Assembly (NCBI GenBank): GCA_026545225.1
Contig: CM048849.1
Location: 43,486,336-43,550,335, forward strand
Length of the DNA stretch: 64,000 nucleotides
Source of the DNA: Cornus controversa
Lineage: Eukaryota; Streptophyta; Magnoliopsida; Cornales; Cornaceae
Direction: 5' to 3'
Shown here: one piece after another, positions 48,809-61,417 of the stretch
Layout of the letters: every line of letters begins with the position of its first letter
Position numbering within the stretch: the stretch's first letter is position 1
Notes under the pieces: model-generated
The model's input: the letters and a program-made list of their open reading frames with translations, nothing else
Database searches by the model: none
What the model was told of the DNA's origin: nothing
Translations under genes and position numbers: made by a program

Positions 48809-49328
48809 AGGCCCATTTTTTATTTTTTTATCTATTCATCAACAGACTCTCACCCAAAAACAATGGGGTGGCATGGTTAGTGCTCCAGCTGTCGGCTAGT
48901 TTGGGTTTCTCAGGTGAATTGAAAATGGTTGTGGTGGAGAGGTTGGTGGTGATGGTGTTGCAATTTGTGCAGCGTTGAGTCTTGTAAACAGATTTGCGTG
49001 ATCCATTTCTTCCACGTATTTCCTTTCATCTTCTTTTCTTTTTCTAAATCTATAGCAATTGTACATTTATATAGAGAGATGTAGAGTGAGAAACATAGAG
49101 AGAGAAGAATTCCTGTAGGTTTGTTGTTGGCAACAGAACACATGTCGTTAATTTTTTTTTCATTACAGGGGTATTTAAGTAACTTGACATCCCCGTTAAC
49201 GGGAAATTGACAAATAAGATCTATTTGAACAAAATCAATAGTTTAGAGGTATTTTTAGAATAAGAGGGTGCAATATGCACTATTTGCATACTCCAAAGCT
49301 GTTTTGTGCACTTCACCCATATTATATA

Positions 49329-50171
49329 TAATATTACTTTCCTACCTTGTCATTATAGTTATGTTTTTGTTCATATATTTAATCCGACATATGTTTAATG
49401 TCAAATTTTTTTAAAGAAAAGAAGTTGAATACTTTAATGTTTGTTGCTTCTATCACTATCATGTGTTTGTTTTACGAAATACTATAAAAATGTGAGGTGT
49501 GTTAATCGAGTGTTTAAAATATATTGATAAAGTGTTTGAAATTTGTTGACCATGTATTTGAGATAATAAAAATTATCTTTAAATTCTGAATACGATCATA
49601 AAATACCAACCACGTATATATTTAAGAGTGTCACGAAGTATCGACATTAGACGTGGTATCCCTCGTTATAAGGTGATTGGTGGCGCAGATTACACGTGAA
49701 CTAGCGAAAACAAACAAAGATAAGCACAAGAAAAGGAAAGTAGAATCATGGAGGGATACTTTGGTGCAAAGGGATAAAAAGCCAAACCTTTTTTGATTGG
49801 AAAAGGAAATGACACTTTTGGACCATACAAGAGAACCGAAATCATGTGGCTCACAGTAAAAGGAGAGAAAGCCATTCGAATTCCAACTTGAGAAAATAAA
49901 CAAAACATTTTACAAAAGTAACAAGAAATGCAACATGATTTATACGAGACATGTAAGTTTGATACTTTGTCTTGGTCTCATGTGTGACAAACATGTGGGT
50001 CTTCTTTAATTTGGCAACACATAAGAGAAATAAAAAGAGAAAAAGAAAAAGAAAATGTTTAATTGACATGAGAGAATACAGTAGTTCATGCCTCGGTAGT
50101 TATAGAGTGACACATTAGTGTTTGAAATTTGTGTTTTATTATTTTCGTGACATTTCTTTTTACCCATTATC
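49329..50171. other. Intergenic, no gene seen
   Basis: AT-rich with a few longer frames on the minus strand (49631-50069) that are low-complexity (Phe/Leu-rich) and show no domain. No gene is supported. Confidence 0.5.
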
Positions 50172-50246
50172 TAGGAAGCACAGATACAAATATTTTTTCT
50201 TTTTAAAAAAGAGAAGTATAGTAGGATAAATTATATTTATATATAT

Positions 50247-50281
<35 letters not shown>

Positions 50282-50670
50282 ATAAATTTAAATAATAGTT
50301 ATTTGTGGTATATATTGTTATTAACATTTTTTTTATTATATTTCATTATTCGCATAGATAAATTTTGTACTAAATCCTTATATATATCTCAATACTTCTT
50401 TTTAAATAACTTTAAACTTTTCTTAACAATTATACTATAACATTATTGTTGGAAAAACTATATTTTAATATTCAAAATTTGTTAAAAATGTGTTCAGAAG
50501 TATGCGTGAAGTGTGGGATACGTGGTCGAAGTATATAAAAAGTATTATTAGAAATAAAAAAATATTTTAAAATTATGGATATGTGTAAGAAGTATCAAAC
50601 GCATATCCGCGAGTATCGATACAAACATAATACGAGTACGTTACTCTTGTAAAAGTATCTATACTTCCTA
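50172..50670. mobile_element. MITE with TAGGAAGCACAGATAC ends
   Basis: TAGGAAGCACAGATAC at the left and GTATCTATACTTCCTA at the right are inverted repeats with three mismatches. The interior is AT-rich, holds a (TA)n at about 50246-50279, and shares GATAAATTTTGTACTAAATC with the repeat at 31815-32340. No target duplication is visible. Confidence 0.65.
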
Positions 50671-50816
50671 ACTTACTACTCTTTTCTTTCAATAATGTCA
50701 AATTTTATCTATTATCACTCAATTTAATCCAACAAATGTTTTATACTGTTAGATTATATATTTCCTATTAGAAAATAATCTATAATAGAAAATATATAAT
50801 CTAACATGTTACAAAC

Positions 50817-51400
50817 GAAAAAAAAGAATTGTATTTGATTGAATTGATATATTATCTTGATACATAAAAACCTATTTATAGGTAATTTATGAGATAAAAA
50901 ATACTAGTCCTGGATGATTTAGGAGAAAGTGGAAGAAATTTATTAGAAAAATATATATAATCTATAATAGGAAATATATAATATAACAATCCCGCAAACT
51001 CAAGGTCAGTCATATGAAACTAACTTGAGTTTGGAGACAAAATCTTGAATACGGCTCGTGAAAGCAATCTGGTGATGTAATCAACTGTGGGTGCAAACAC
51101 ATACAAAGAAGCTGCAAAAGAGCCGAAAAGACCGAAAGTGGCTCGTTGGAGCGAAAATTAATTTGAAAATCAGAAAAGGAGCTCGTTGAAATCAGCGACT
51201 TTGACACACAGATGTTATAACTCGTGAAAGTAATCCGATGATGTTAACAATAGTGGCTGAGAAACACATACAAGGAAACTGCAAAAGAGCGAACTCGTTG
51301 GAGCGACAGTAAGATCAAAAGTTGTGCGCTAGAGGATGGCACCATCGGTTTTATCTTCTGCGGACAATCGTCAAAATAGTTTTCGCCTTATATATATATA
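50817..51400 (-). mobile_element. LTR retrotransposon 3' end relic
   Basis: TGTTACAAACGAAAAAA to ATATAACA (50817-50988) resembles the 48485 solo LTR. It is followed by CCGCAAACTCAAGG, a worn reverse-complement polypurine tract, and about 400 bp of internal sequence without a frame. A second LTR-end copy (TATAATCTAACA) immediately precedes it at 50805. Confidence 0.65.
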
Positions 51401-51912
51401 TATATATATATTAAAAGTTAAAAAAAAAAAAACACGAGAAAGAGAGATGTTCAAATTTTACCTTTGTTTTATTTATTCATTCATTTTTTGTTTAAAGCAG
51501 GTTATGGAAGTTTTTGCTAGAACCTATATTATCATCAAAAGATTAGAACATTAATTTGAAAAATATATATATTTGAAAAGACGAGCCAAGGCGGCTACAA
51601 TGGTAAAGAGTGCAAGGCTGCCAAGGAATATAATGGTGGGTTATAAATAATATAATTAGAAACGTAAGTACACCAACTATTATATGAATAGTTAAGCATA
51701 TTCTAATAAACTTACAAAAGAATTTCTAAATTCTTAAGTTACACCAAACCTTATAATCATTAGCATTTGGTCCTAAAATAATTTCATAAAAGAGATTACC
51801 ATTGCCAATGATCACTTTCAAGAAAACTTTTACAAAGAAAGGATTAATAGGACTCATAATTATCCACTTAATTGCACGTCCTTGTCAATAATATTGTAGC
51901 TGTTGTAACTAC

Positions 51913-51959
<47 letters not shown>

Positions 51960-52177
51960 CCTAGTGGCATGGTGTTTGACAATGCTAGGTATATTCTAGT
52001 ATATACTCTAATAATTATTCATTTAATGTGTTAAAAAATTTTACCTTTATTCGTCCGATACTTTGACCAGTTATTTTCTATTTTGGGGCAAAAAGTTTGA
52101 TTACATTCCTGATTTTAACCCCCCTTAATCTACATCAAATCTCAAAGTACATATATATATTATATATATATATATAA
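51401..52177. other. Intergenic with TA microsatellites
   Basis: (TA)n tracts at 51391-51410 and about 51908-51955. No gene was recognised. Confidence 0.55.
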
Positions 52178-52360
52178 TTACTGCATGTCGTCTTTGAAGT
52201 GTGAATTGGCAATATGTGATCCAGGCTCTCTAAAGTCCATATCAAATCCTGGTCTTTTGAAAACTTCCAAATAAAGAAACTTTTGATCCGGAATCTCTGG
52301 GAATCATTGTGCCTTTGGTCCATTATTGTTCAAAGACACCATCAACTTGTCAAGGTTTGA
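52178..52360 (-). pseudogene. Unrecognised gene-like relic
   Basis: The minus strand reads SNLDKLMVSLNNNGPKAQ, one TGA, then KFLYLEVFKRPGFDMDFREP and a short end to a stop at 52178. Its composition (Pro, Gly, Lys, charged residues, few low-complexity runs) is unlike its AT-rich surroundings. The upstream part seems missing or lies behind an intron. I do not recognise the family. It could be a decayed or captured gene fragment. Confidence 0.35.
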
Positions 52361-55300
52361 GTAAATCTTTACATACTATATATTATAATATATATAATAC
52401 AATATATAAAGTGTTTTCTTTTTGAAACAAATCATTCGTGATCTTTTATCTTAATCCCTTCCCATTTGCCCAATCATCTTGCAATTAGCAAGCTAGCTAG
52501 CTACCAGCTCAGCTTTGCTGTTATTTGGTGCAACACACATATATATATAAAATATGGTGACCTCGCAAAGTGGGTCGGGCTACATATTGCACTAAAAAAA
52601 AATTTAAAGGTAAAAGGTGATTTCATCTTTAAATCATACCAGATTTTTTAAAACATAATTTAAAAATAAAATTATACGAGTTCAGATTCAAAACAAATAA
52701 TATCATAGGAGTTGATATGAGCTATTTGATACATATAAATTATTAGGTACCCAAAACTACAATACTCTATTCTAATAAATGTTTATTATTATTATTTTTA
52801 AATAATTACTTCCTATTGGATGGGGGCGCTATGATATTATCGTTAGCCCTAGATATCAAATAATTTCTCGTGTATATGAGAGAGATACCCTCTTTTGTTT
52901 TTGGTGATTAGTAAATCCTTTATTCTGTATATTCCCAATTGCTACTCAACAATGTATTAATTCATGGTTCATATTGATTCCAAATATTAATTACTTGGCT
53001 CTCTCACGAGTTTATGCTAATATACAATCTCTCTCTCCCCATGAGGGGCTCAATGATTGTCGTATCTATCGGTAACAAAAATTGATTGTTAAATTTACCT
53101 TTTTCAATCCTATCATATATCATCAACATTCTTGTGTTAATATTACATGAATGGATTTGTCACATAAATTTTATTTTTTTGTTTTACTATACGTCATCTT
53201 ACTTATTATATGTTTACTTTTCAAAAAATAATTACACACACACATATATATATATAAGTTATTGTTGATCCTATTCCTTGTTTGGGTTACAATGAATAAA
53301 AAGCATTTGAGTACAAGAATTTAGTATTTGTTAATACAAAGTTTTAGATTTAAAAAGTAAGATATAGGGTTCAAAAAAATTTAGATTATGGATTAAATTT
53401 TTTGAATTAATTTTATATGTGTAAGCTAATCCAGGAGCTCTTCAAAAATCCCACTTGGACTAACCACATGCTCCTATTTTTCTAAAGTTCTAAAAGAAAT
53501 TAAGTCAAATAATTTTTCTTTCTTTAAATTTTAATTATATGTTGTTGATATTGTTTTAATATTATGTTTTATTGTAAAACAATAATTATATTTTTTTTTC
53601 TTTTAACTTTCATCTTTAGATAATTACGATCATTTTCAAAATTCTCTTATATAAAAAATGCATTATCACATTCACATGCACTTTATTCTGGTTCTAACAT
53701 ATGTGTGAACCTTTATGTATGACAAGCAAAAAATTTCTGTTCACAAAAACTAAAATAAATAAATAAAATAAATAAAAAGCAAATGTATATCCAATTCAAA
53801 GTGATGCATGTGAGTGTGAGCCAGCCGAGTTGAGCTATCAGCTTTTGGCGTTGTGGGTCATCCGCTCCTCTCCACTGTATCCATATATCCAAGCCCATCA
53901 CATCATCCATTTGTTGTATATGCAACATGAGTGCATCATCACTCATGCATGTATAGACATGATGGCATGACATGGTCATGTGATTCATGATGTGTGGCAC
54001 GTGGGCCCTCCACATTGGATGTATTCAAATAAGACAATCACAGCCCAACAACCCACGTGGCCCGTCACTCTCAGTCAATAATTTGGCTGCAAATTCTAGT
54101 CAGCATTTTCTTAGTTAAATAAATACAGAAAGCCCTCATACGATGCATAGACACAATACTGAGCATGTAGACATGTTGGGATCAACCTGCATATGCAATT
54201 GAATGTGATTCGTCATTGTTGGTGATGAACCACAATTTTATCACCATATTAAAGAGAGATGTTTCCTGAAAAAAGCAAGAGTGGGTAATCGAAAGGAACG
54301 GCTGTGGCATCGGTCATTCAACCGAATACATTTTGTCGATTAAATTTGAATCGTAGAACAAATAAAAATGATAATTAAATGCAACAAATTGCGTATCTGC
54401 TAGGATTAGACCATCTCCTCTTTTATAAAAATTGTATCTTTGACGACATAACATAAAATAGATTACTAGGGTTCAAGTACACCTTGTTAAGACTTGAGTT
54501 ATTATCTTTACCGAATTTGATAGTTTACCCTTTTCAAATGACAGTATCGTTCAAGTTTCGTGAGAGAATCAGATCTCCCATATCGATTTGAAAATATGAC
54601 CTCTTTTGAGAAAGTGTAAACATTTTAATATCAAGTTATAGGTTCAAGATCGAGTGTGAAAAAAGGTCGCTATCTGTAAATTATATGACCAAGATCCTCT
54701 CCCGTGTCATTTTCTTTTTGTGTCTATTACGTGCTTAATGCAATAACTTTAAATTGACAATTCAATAATTACATAAATGTGTTAAATTCTTGATTTAATG
54801 GTGTTATAACATTGTAATATGTAATATATTGTACGAGTGTTGTATTTTCGATATAAATGTGTTGCAAAATCTTTTTTAAAAGATGTTGCGTGTTGTGATT
54901 TAATTATATTACATTGTGATATAACTGTGTTATACTGTAATATAATTGTGTTACATTCGTGTACATACATGATGAGTGGACAGAATTATCTAAACAACGG
55001 AGATTCGGGTTCAAATTATACTTAAAAAAATATATCTTATTAAGTTTAATTTAGTATTTTGTTTAACTCGAGAGGGTGTTAAAATTTTATTATATAATCT
55101 AATTTTTGGTTAATTGAATCTACCATATTAAAAAAAAAAAATTTAATTTTGACTTATAAATATAATCATGCTAATCACAAGGGCTATGTGATATACACAG
55201 TGGCCTAGATAAGCACAACATAGGTTGAAGTAATCAAACCTATTGCTTATAAGAAGAGGAACACATCCCTTACAAGATATCTTTAGAGAGTTCTCTGGCA

Positions 55301-55885
55301 ATGTCCGTCTCACCAATTATTGAGTCCTTTTACAGCAGACTCTCTTTTGGCATATTTGAAAGATAAGATTGCTTGCCGAATCAGTCTTAACGATAGAGAA
55401 AGTCTTCTGTACAGGGTGATGCTATCTTATGTGTTATAATTAGCTAATTATATTTTGTTAAGGGAGAAAAATTGCATTTATTTGAGTACAACTCATTATT
55501 ATAAATTAATATTTGATGAATAATAATTTATAATCTGATTTAAATTAATTTAAGTAATTTTTACGTGAATGAAGTGGTAAAATCTATCCACCCACCACCG
55601 TAAGTTCTTTCCAAATTAGTCTGAATTAAGATTAAGTATCACATTTATAATTAAGTATATACTTGTAATTGTTTTTTCCAAATCAACAACGGTCAATAGA
55701 ATGGTGGGCCAGACAAAAATGTTTAGTTGTAAATAGAAAATAATTTGAAAGGTACAATTTTACTATAAAAATTAATAAAATATTCTTAGTTTGAACTATT
55801 ATTATAATAATAATAAACATGTTCTATGGATTGATATAGCATGGTGTGATACTTATGTGAGCATATTTAACATTAGTCTTAAAAC
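52361..55885. other. Long intergenic stretch, no gene recognised
   Basis: AT-rich, with (CA)n(TA)n at 53235-53257 and loose repeats of TGTAATATAATTGTGTTA type at 54810-54960. The more balanced segment 53800-54130 has a 100-aa minus frame without a domain, and two CACGTG G-boxes. Confidence 0.5.
53996..54061. promoter_or_regulatory. Pair of G-box motifs, no adjoining gene
   Basis: GGCACGTGGGCCC at 53996-54008 and CCCACGTGGCCCG at 54051-54063 are palindromic CACGTG cores, bound by bHLH and bZIP factors. No coding sequence was found on either side, so they may be chance or belong to a lost or non-coding gene. Confidence 0.25.
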
Positions 55886-55886
55886 T

Positions 55887-56354
55887 AAGGGTAAATTAAA
55901 TTGACTAGAGGTTGTACAAAAAATTCGTAAATTTGATTTAATCTAATTTGATTTATGCGGATCGAATTCGATTGGATGACTAACGAATTAGTTTTGAATT
56001 TAAAAAATAAGAATTCGTAAGTCACAAATCGAATTACGAATTGGGGGTCAAAAACTCTAATCCGTGACAATATGTTAGAATTTATAATATTTAAATTATA
56101 TATGTAATAATAATAATAATATCTTATAACTTTTAATAATAATAATAATTTAATAATATCTTATATATTTTAGGCTAAAAAACTGTTCCATCTGTCAATT
56201 CGATGTGATCCAATCCGTTATTTCACGGATTGGATCGGATTGAGTATTTCTCACGGATCGGATCGAATTGCATATTTACCAATCCGTACACTGTGAATTG
56301 GATTATGATTAATGCCTAATCCAATCCGATCCGATCCGATTTATGGTTACCCTT
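55887..56354. mobile_element. Probable hAT-like MITE (CGGATCGGAT-rich)
   Basis: TAAGGGTAAATTAAATT at the left faces a right end whose reverse complement is TAAGGGTAACCATAAATC. Inside are repeated GGATCGGATCG/CCGATCCGATCC motifs around (AAT)n, like the TAGGGGTGCAC family. No TSD was resolved. Confidence 0.55.
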
Positions 56355-57008
56355 AACACTAACCTCTCCTAAGATTTTGCCAAATTATACAGGGCTAGAC
56401 CTTTATATATTTATTACTCTGACCTCCTCTAAGACCGTTTCTGAGCCGATGAACATCAAATGTGTGTGAAAAATCAGTTGTCTTTATTTGTAATATATTA
56501 TTATAGTGTAAGAATATTCTCAAGTAAAATGATTTAAAAACCCTTTTAAATTTAATATTAAAACATATTGCAATATTCTTCCTCCTATTTCAACACACTA
56601 TATTCAAATCTAACTTTAAATCGGAATTGTCACAATACAAACATATTTAGGATTCAAAATCATACGGAATAGCTACATAGATTGCTTGAATTTTGTACCA
56701 AAAAAGTGTTGTGAAAATTAACAGAAAAGAAGATCAAATATACAAGTAAAGACAAACATATTTACAAGGTTTACCCAAAACTTAGGGTTACGTCATTGGT
56801 GTTGCAGGTTTTACTATGATGAGAAAAATGAAATACAATTATAGAGAGTTTAGACTGTATATATAGGCACCTCCTAGGGCTACATAACAAGTGTAAAAAT
56901 ACCAAAATACCCCTCTAAAAGCATATTGTCAGCCCCATTCAGCTTCTTCAAATAACACTCGTATATATATGTGTTCGATATTTATATATATGTATAGATC
57001 TAAAGTCC
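56355..57008. other. Intergenic, no gene seen
   Basis: The segment at 56690-56950 (AAGGTTTACCCAAAACTTAG, ATAGGCACCTCCTAGG) looks like repeat-derived DNA but no class could be assigned. Confidence 0.4.
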
Positions 57009-57782
57009 TAAGGGCATCCACAATAGCTTGGCTACAATTATTTCTCCATATTCAAATTCTGGCCAACCACGTCAGAATTTTAGTCAGCCACATCAATGGG
57101 TTAGGTTATCCAGAATTTGGCTCCACAATAGCTTCTCTAGATTTTCGCTAGCAACAAATAATAATATTTTAATTAAAATTTAATTTTATTAATTATTATT
57201 TTTTATCTATTTACTAACGGTTGTATTTCAAATGGCTATATTCGTAACAACTATATTTTCAACATCTATATTTTTCATTTTATATAGACACTCATTTGCT
57301 CATTTATAAAATCATCACTAAATTAATCTCTTTCATTCTTGTAAAAGTTCATTCACCATCCCCTTCAATTTTGAATTTTCAATGGCTTCATCATCACGAC
57401 CTTTGCCAGTGTCTAATTCTCCACATTCTTCATCATTCTCCTCACCAATAGATCTTGACACATTACTTGAAGAACATCTAGGTGCCTAAGCAATTCTAAA
57501 TTGCGTGACGTTAAAGATTGTAGCGCAAGTCTTTAAACCATCTCAAAGGCGGCAATTCATTCATTGTGACCGGGAAGGAAGCCAACGTTGGCTAATGAAA
57601 GACTACTTTTACGAGAATTGCTCATATACACCCGAGAAATTTCACAAACAATTCAAAATGTGCCAAGAACTATTTCTTCATATCCTGAATGTTGTTAAAA
57701 CTTATAACAACTTCTTTATCCAAAAAAGGGATGCAAGTGGTCATTTGGGATTGTCTTCTATATAGAAGATGACAATTGCAGT

Positions 57783-58161
57783 CAGTGATGGAGCCAGGAT
57801 ATGATTTCGGGGGGGGGGGGGGGGTGCACAATGTACTTTAAGTAGAGAAAAAGAAAAGAAAAAAAGAACAAGGTCGAAAAAAATGAGATAGTTTTGAGGG
57901 AAAATAATAAAAAGTTTATTCAAGAAGGGAAATGCAAAATATTTTAAAAGGAATGAGAAAAAAAAATTGAAGAAGAAGACTAAAAGAGGAAAGGAAATAA
58001 GAATTTGATTCAAGAATGGAAATGGAAAATATTTTAAAGGGAATGAAAAAAAAAATTGAAGAAGAGTAAAAGGGGAATTAGAGATAATATTAGAAAGGAT
58101 AAATTTTAAAGGGGGAACTTTCTAAATTTTTAGAGCATTAGTAGAATAAATGTAAAATATA

Positions 58162-58209
<48 letters not shown>

Positions 58210-58247
58210 AAGGAGCCAACCCTAAGCCTTAGCTGGCTCCGTCCCTG
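57783..58247. mobile_element. hAT MITE with poly-G tract, inside the transposase
   Basis: The ends CAGTGATGGAGCCAG and (reverse-complemented) CAGGGACGGAGCCAG are flanked by ATTGCAGT (57775-57782) and ACTGTAGT (58248-58255), an 8-bp duplication with two changes. A run of about 14 G follows the left end, and (TG)n(GA)n lies near the right. Taking out the element and one duplication rejoins the transposase frame (MTIAVRNLAYGG). Confidence 0.9.
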
Positions 58248-58513
58248 ACTGTAGTACGTAATCTTGCATATGGTGGACCAGCTGATTCATTTGATGAGTA
58301 TATTAAAATCGGCAAAACAACTGCCATTAGTTGTTTGAAGGCATTTTATAAAGTTGTTGTTGTTGTGTATAAAAAACATTGCATACACGAACCAAACGAA
58401 GCTGACATCGTATGATTATTTCAAGAATGGGAGGCTAGAGAATTCTTAGGTATGATTGGTTCTATCGACTGTATATACTAGGAGTGGAAGAATTGCCCAG
58501 TGGCATGACATGG

Positions 58514-61417
58514 TGCAAAGACCGATTTTATTCTTCATATTATGTATTTATTTATTTTTTAAAAATAATTATAAATTATTATGCATGTGTTTTATAGATG
58601 AATTACATGTGCGGGGATTTGTTATGAAGTTCAGGGAGCTTTCTGAGCCATTCGGCTAATTTTGGGATTTTCGGATTGACGGGGCTTGAGAGGTCGGACG
58701 GGTGGGTCTGGAAAATTTAAATTTTTTTGAAAAATATGTATTTTTGATTTTAGGCTAATTAAGAAGTTTTAAGATAGATAGAATAAATTTTGGAACATTA
58801 GCTACTTTAGAAATCGAAAACAAAAATGAAATGATACGTTAAGTGGCTTATCGGTATTTTGGTCATTTCGCATTGTAGATATTAAAATTATCAAATGGTA
58901 TAGATTTTCTTCATTTGGAAGAGACCAATGATAGCCTATTAAAGCTCTCTTCCTTTTCTTTTTCATTTCTATTTCCCTTAGATTTGGAGCCTTAGAGTTG
59001 TGATTCGGGAGGTGCCGAAGAAGAATGAATCATTCTACACATGGAGGGCTATGTTTTGATCTGATCAAAGTCAGTTTTGGGTGATTTGAATTCAGTGATA
59101 TTTGGAGCTTTTATTTGAAAACTCTTCTAAATCGAGGTGAGATTGTCTAATCCACATTTTTCAAAGTTTGTGTGAGTATGTTGGATGTCTAGGGCATCTA
59201 ACTAGGGTTTTATATGTTTAACTTGTATATTTTGATATTAAACATGTATACATTTGAGATTTACATGATATTATGTGATGCAAATGTTGATTGCATGTTT
59301 ATGTGCCTTATGTGAAAAGTATGTGTACATAACATATGAAAGTTTGAGATTTTGGGCTTGTTTGGTGCAGAGTTATGAAAAATGTGGCCAAGTGTTTGTT
59401 TAAATGCCTCAATGGGCATGTGAATATGAAAGATGTATGTCAAAATGCCTCAATGTGATTTTTAGTATATGGGGTTGACATGAAAATGCATGCTTGTTGC
59501 AATTTGATAAAAATATGCATAATGACATGATTTGGGCATTTGTGCATTACATGACCTAGGGTGTAGGTGTGTGATGGTAGCGGAGGAAATAAATGTTTTT
59601 CTTAAAAGATCGGATGATGGGTAGGGATGTTAACGGGGCGGGTTCGGGATGGGGCACCCCTTTCCTAAACCCGTCCCACGAATAAAAAATTCTTCCCAAA
59701 CTTGTTTCAGGGCACCCCGCATCGAAGTCGGGGCGGGTTTGGGGTGCCCCGATGTATATATTTTTTAAGAAATATAATGCAAACTTGAACGAATTTACGA
59801 TAAACTTTGTAAAAAAAATTAAGTATAGACTAATACTTACAAATGCTAATAAAAAAAATGTTGTTAAAATTTAAATTATCATAACTAATGAAAATAAATA
59901 AAAATCATAGTTAATAAAAAAATATTTATTTATATATTTATCATTAATCGGGGCAAGTTCGGGGCTTAGCGGGTTTTAAACTCTCTTCCCAAATTCGTCC
60001 CTAACCCGATTAGTATGATCCCAAACCTGTCTCATTAGGGACGAGACAGGGCTGGGCGAGGCCTCGATGGGGCGGGTTAAATTGACATTCCTAATGATGG
60101 GCTGTAGATCTATGTTCGGGGTTATAGATCATCTTAAGGTGGAGTTAACTAATCCCTTAATGGCGTTGCCTAGGATAGTTATAATTAACTTTGTGGTGAT
60201 CATTATCATTGTTGGGTGTAATAACTAATTGGTACTTTGTAATGACCGTTATTACTACTAAAGTGATAACTGATTGGTAACAGGTTGGATTGATGGTTTT
60301 GGTTGTGTCGGTATGTTGGGTGTGGATGATTGTGTGGGTTCATGATGCCATTGCATACTCATTAATATTTCGCATTATCTTACATGATAGATGCACGGTT
60401 ATTTTCCAATATAACATGATTATCTATTGTTCCTCTTCCTTTTGTGGTGTTCATAGGACCTTAGAGAGTGTGTTTTAGGTGTTTTCACTAAGCAAGCAAG
60501 AGTTTAATCCCCTTTATATAAACTATTTCAGGTAATGGCAAGAAAATAGTGGAGTCTCACCAACCTTGAGTCGAGTTTGAAGTATGGATGACCTTTTTGA
60601 TTGCTTTTGTAAATGCATGTATGAAATGTGGACTTAGTGCATTGCTTATATGCAATGATGTTACATTTGGAGGAATTGTGTTGTAGAAATGATGTTTTGG
60701 ACTTATATTCACTTGAGTTATGGACACATGCATAAGGATCTTTTATGAATTCATGTATACGAATGATTATGGTATTATAAATTGATGGTTTAAGCTTCAT
60801 TTATGTTTGATGTGTCTAGGTTAATTGTGTATAATGTTTAATGGAAGTAGAAGCATAACTTGGTGTTATATGAAAAATGAATTTCAGTCTAGCATATTAC
60901 GATAAATCGTAAGCTGCATTATGATCGATCATATTAATACAATAGATCGTAAACTGGAATACGATAGATTGTATAATTGGTGAAATTTATGAAAATTAAA
61001 GTGATGAAATCTAGTGCATTACGATACTTGGTACGATTGATGTACGATTGATCGTAAGGCTTAATACGATTGACCTAATGCCTTAGTAGCCAAAGGTAAT
61101 TGACCTTGTAGACTATTTTAGTTAGTCATCTATGGAGGGGTCCACTAGTTTGAGTGGGGGTGTATGCATCTGCATGTATGTATGATGTTCTGAAGTTAGG
61201 ATTGGAATCTTAATGTTCTGGATTGGAACTTAGAGTGTAACGGTTAAGCTTCTGCATGGTTACCTCGGTGTTCCAAATAGGAAATCAAGCCTGACAGATT
61301 GGTATCAGATGGATGTTTGGGGTTATGGGGTGTTGACCAGATAAAAATACTCACCTCTGAGGTTTGAGTACGGGAAAGGGACGGGGATTCCAGGTGCTCA
61401 GATTTTTGGGCGTGACA
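58514..61417. mobile_element. ~2.9-kb TG..CA insertion, probable Gypsy solo LTR
   Basis: It starts TGCAAAGACC and ends GGGCGTGACA, and is flanked by CATGG at 58509-58513 and 61418-61422. This 5-bp duplication and these ends fit an LTR retrotransposon, and no protein domain is inside, so a solo LTR is likely. The body has ACGATNNATCGTAA-like repeats (60890-61070). GATTGGTATCAGATGG, like a tRNA-Met primer site, occurs 120 bp before the right end. Without its nested hAT MITE it is about 2.4 kb. Confidence 0.75.
59622..60093. mobile_element. hAT MITE, perfect 8-bp TSD, nested in the LTR
   Basis: TAGGGATGTTAACGGGGCGG at the left, and a right end whose reverse complement is TAGGAATGTCAATTTAACCC. 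It is flanked by ATGATGGG at 59614-59621 and 60094-60101. GC-rich blocks with GGGGCACCCC surround an AT-rich core. No coding capacity. Confidence 0.93.

Larger units (their letters stand above)
42170..49318. mobile_element. Mutator-like non-autonomous element hosting nested insertions
   Basis: The ends GGGTGAAGTGCACAAAACA and its inverse TGTTTTGTGCACTTCACCC (49300-49318) begin a TIR of about 55 bp or more. Flanks are ATACTATATA (41561-41570, left of the hAT MITE) and ATATTATATA (49319-49328), a 9-10-bp duplication with one mismatch, which fits Mutator. Without the nested Copia the element is about 2.4 kb. No transposase was recognised. Confidence 0.75.

Noticed and set aside
53713-54015. 100-aa minus frame rich in Met, His and Asp
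   Set aside because: No domain and no codon or splice support; the composition follows repeated CATG/ATGATG motifs.
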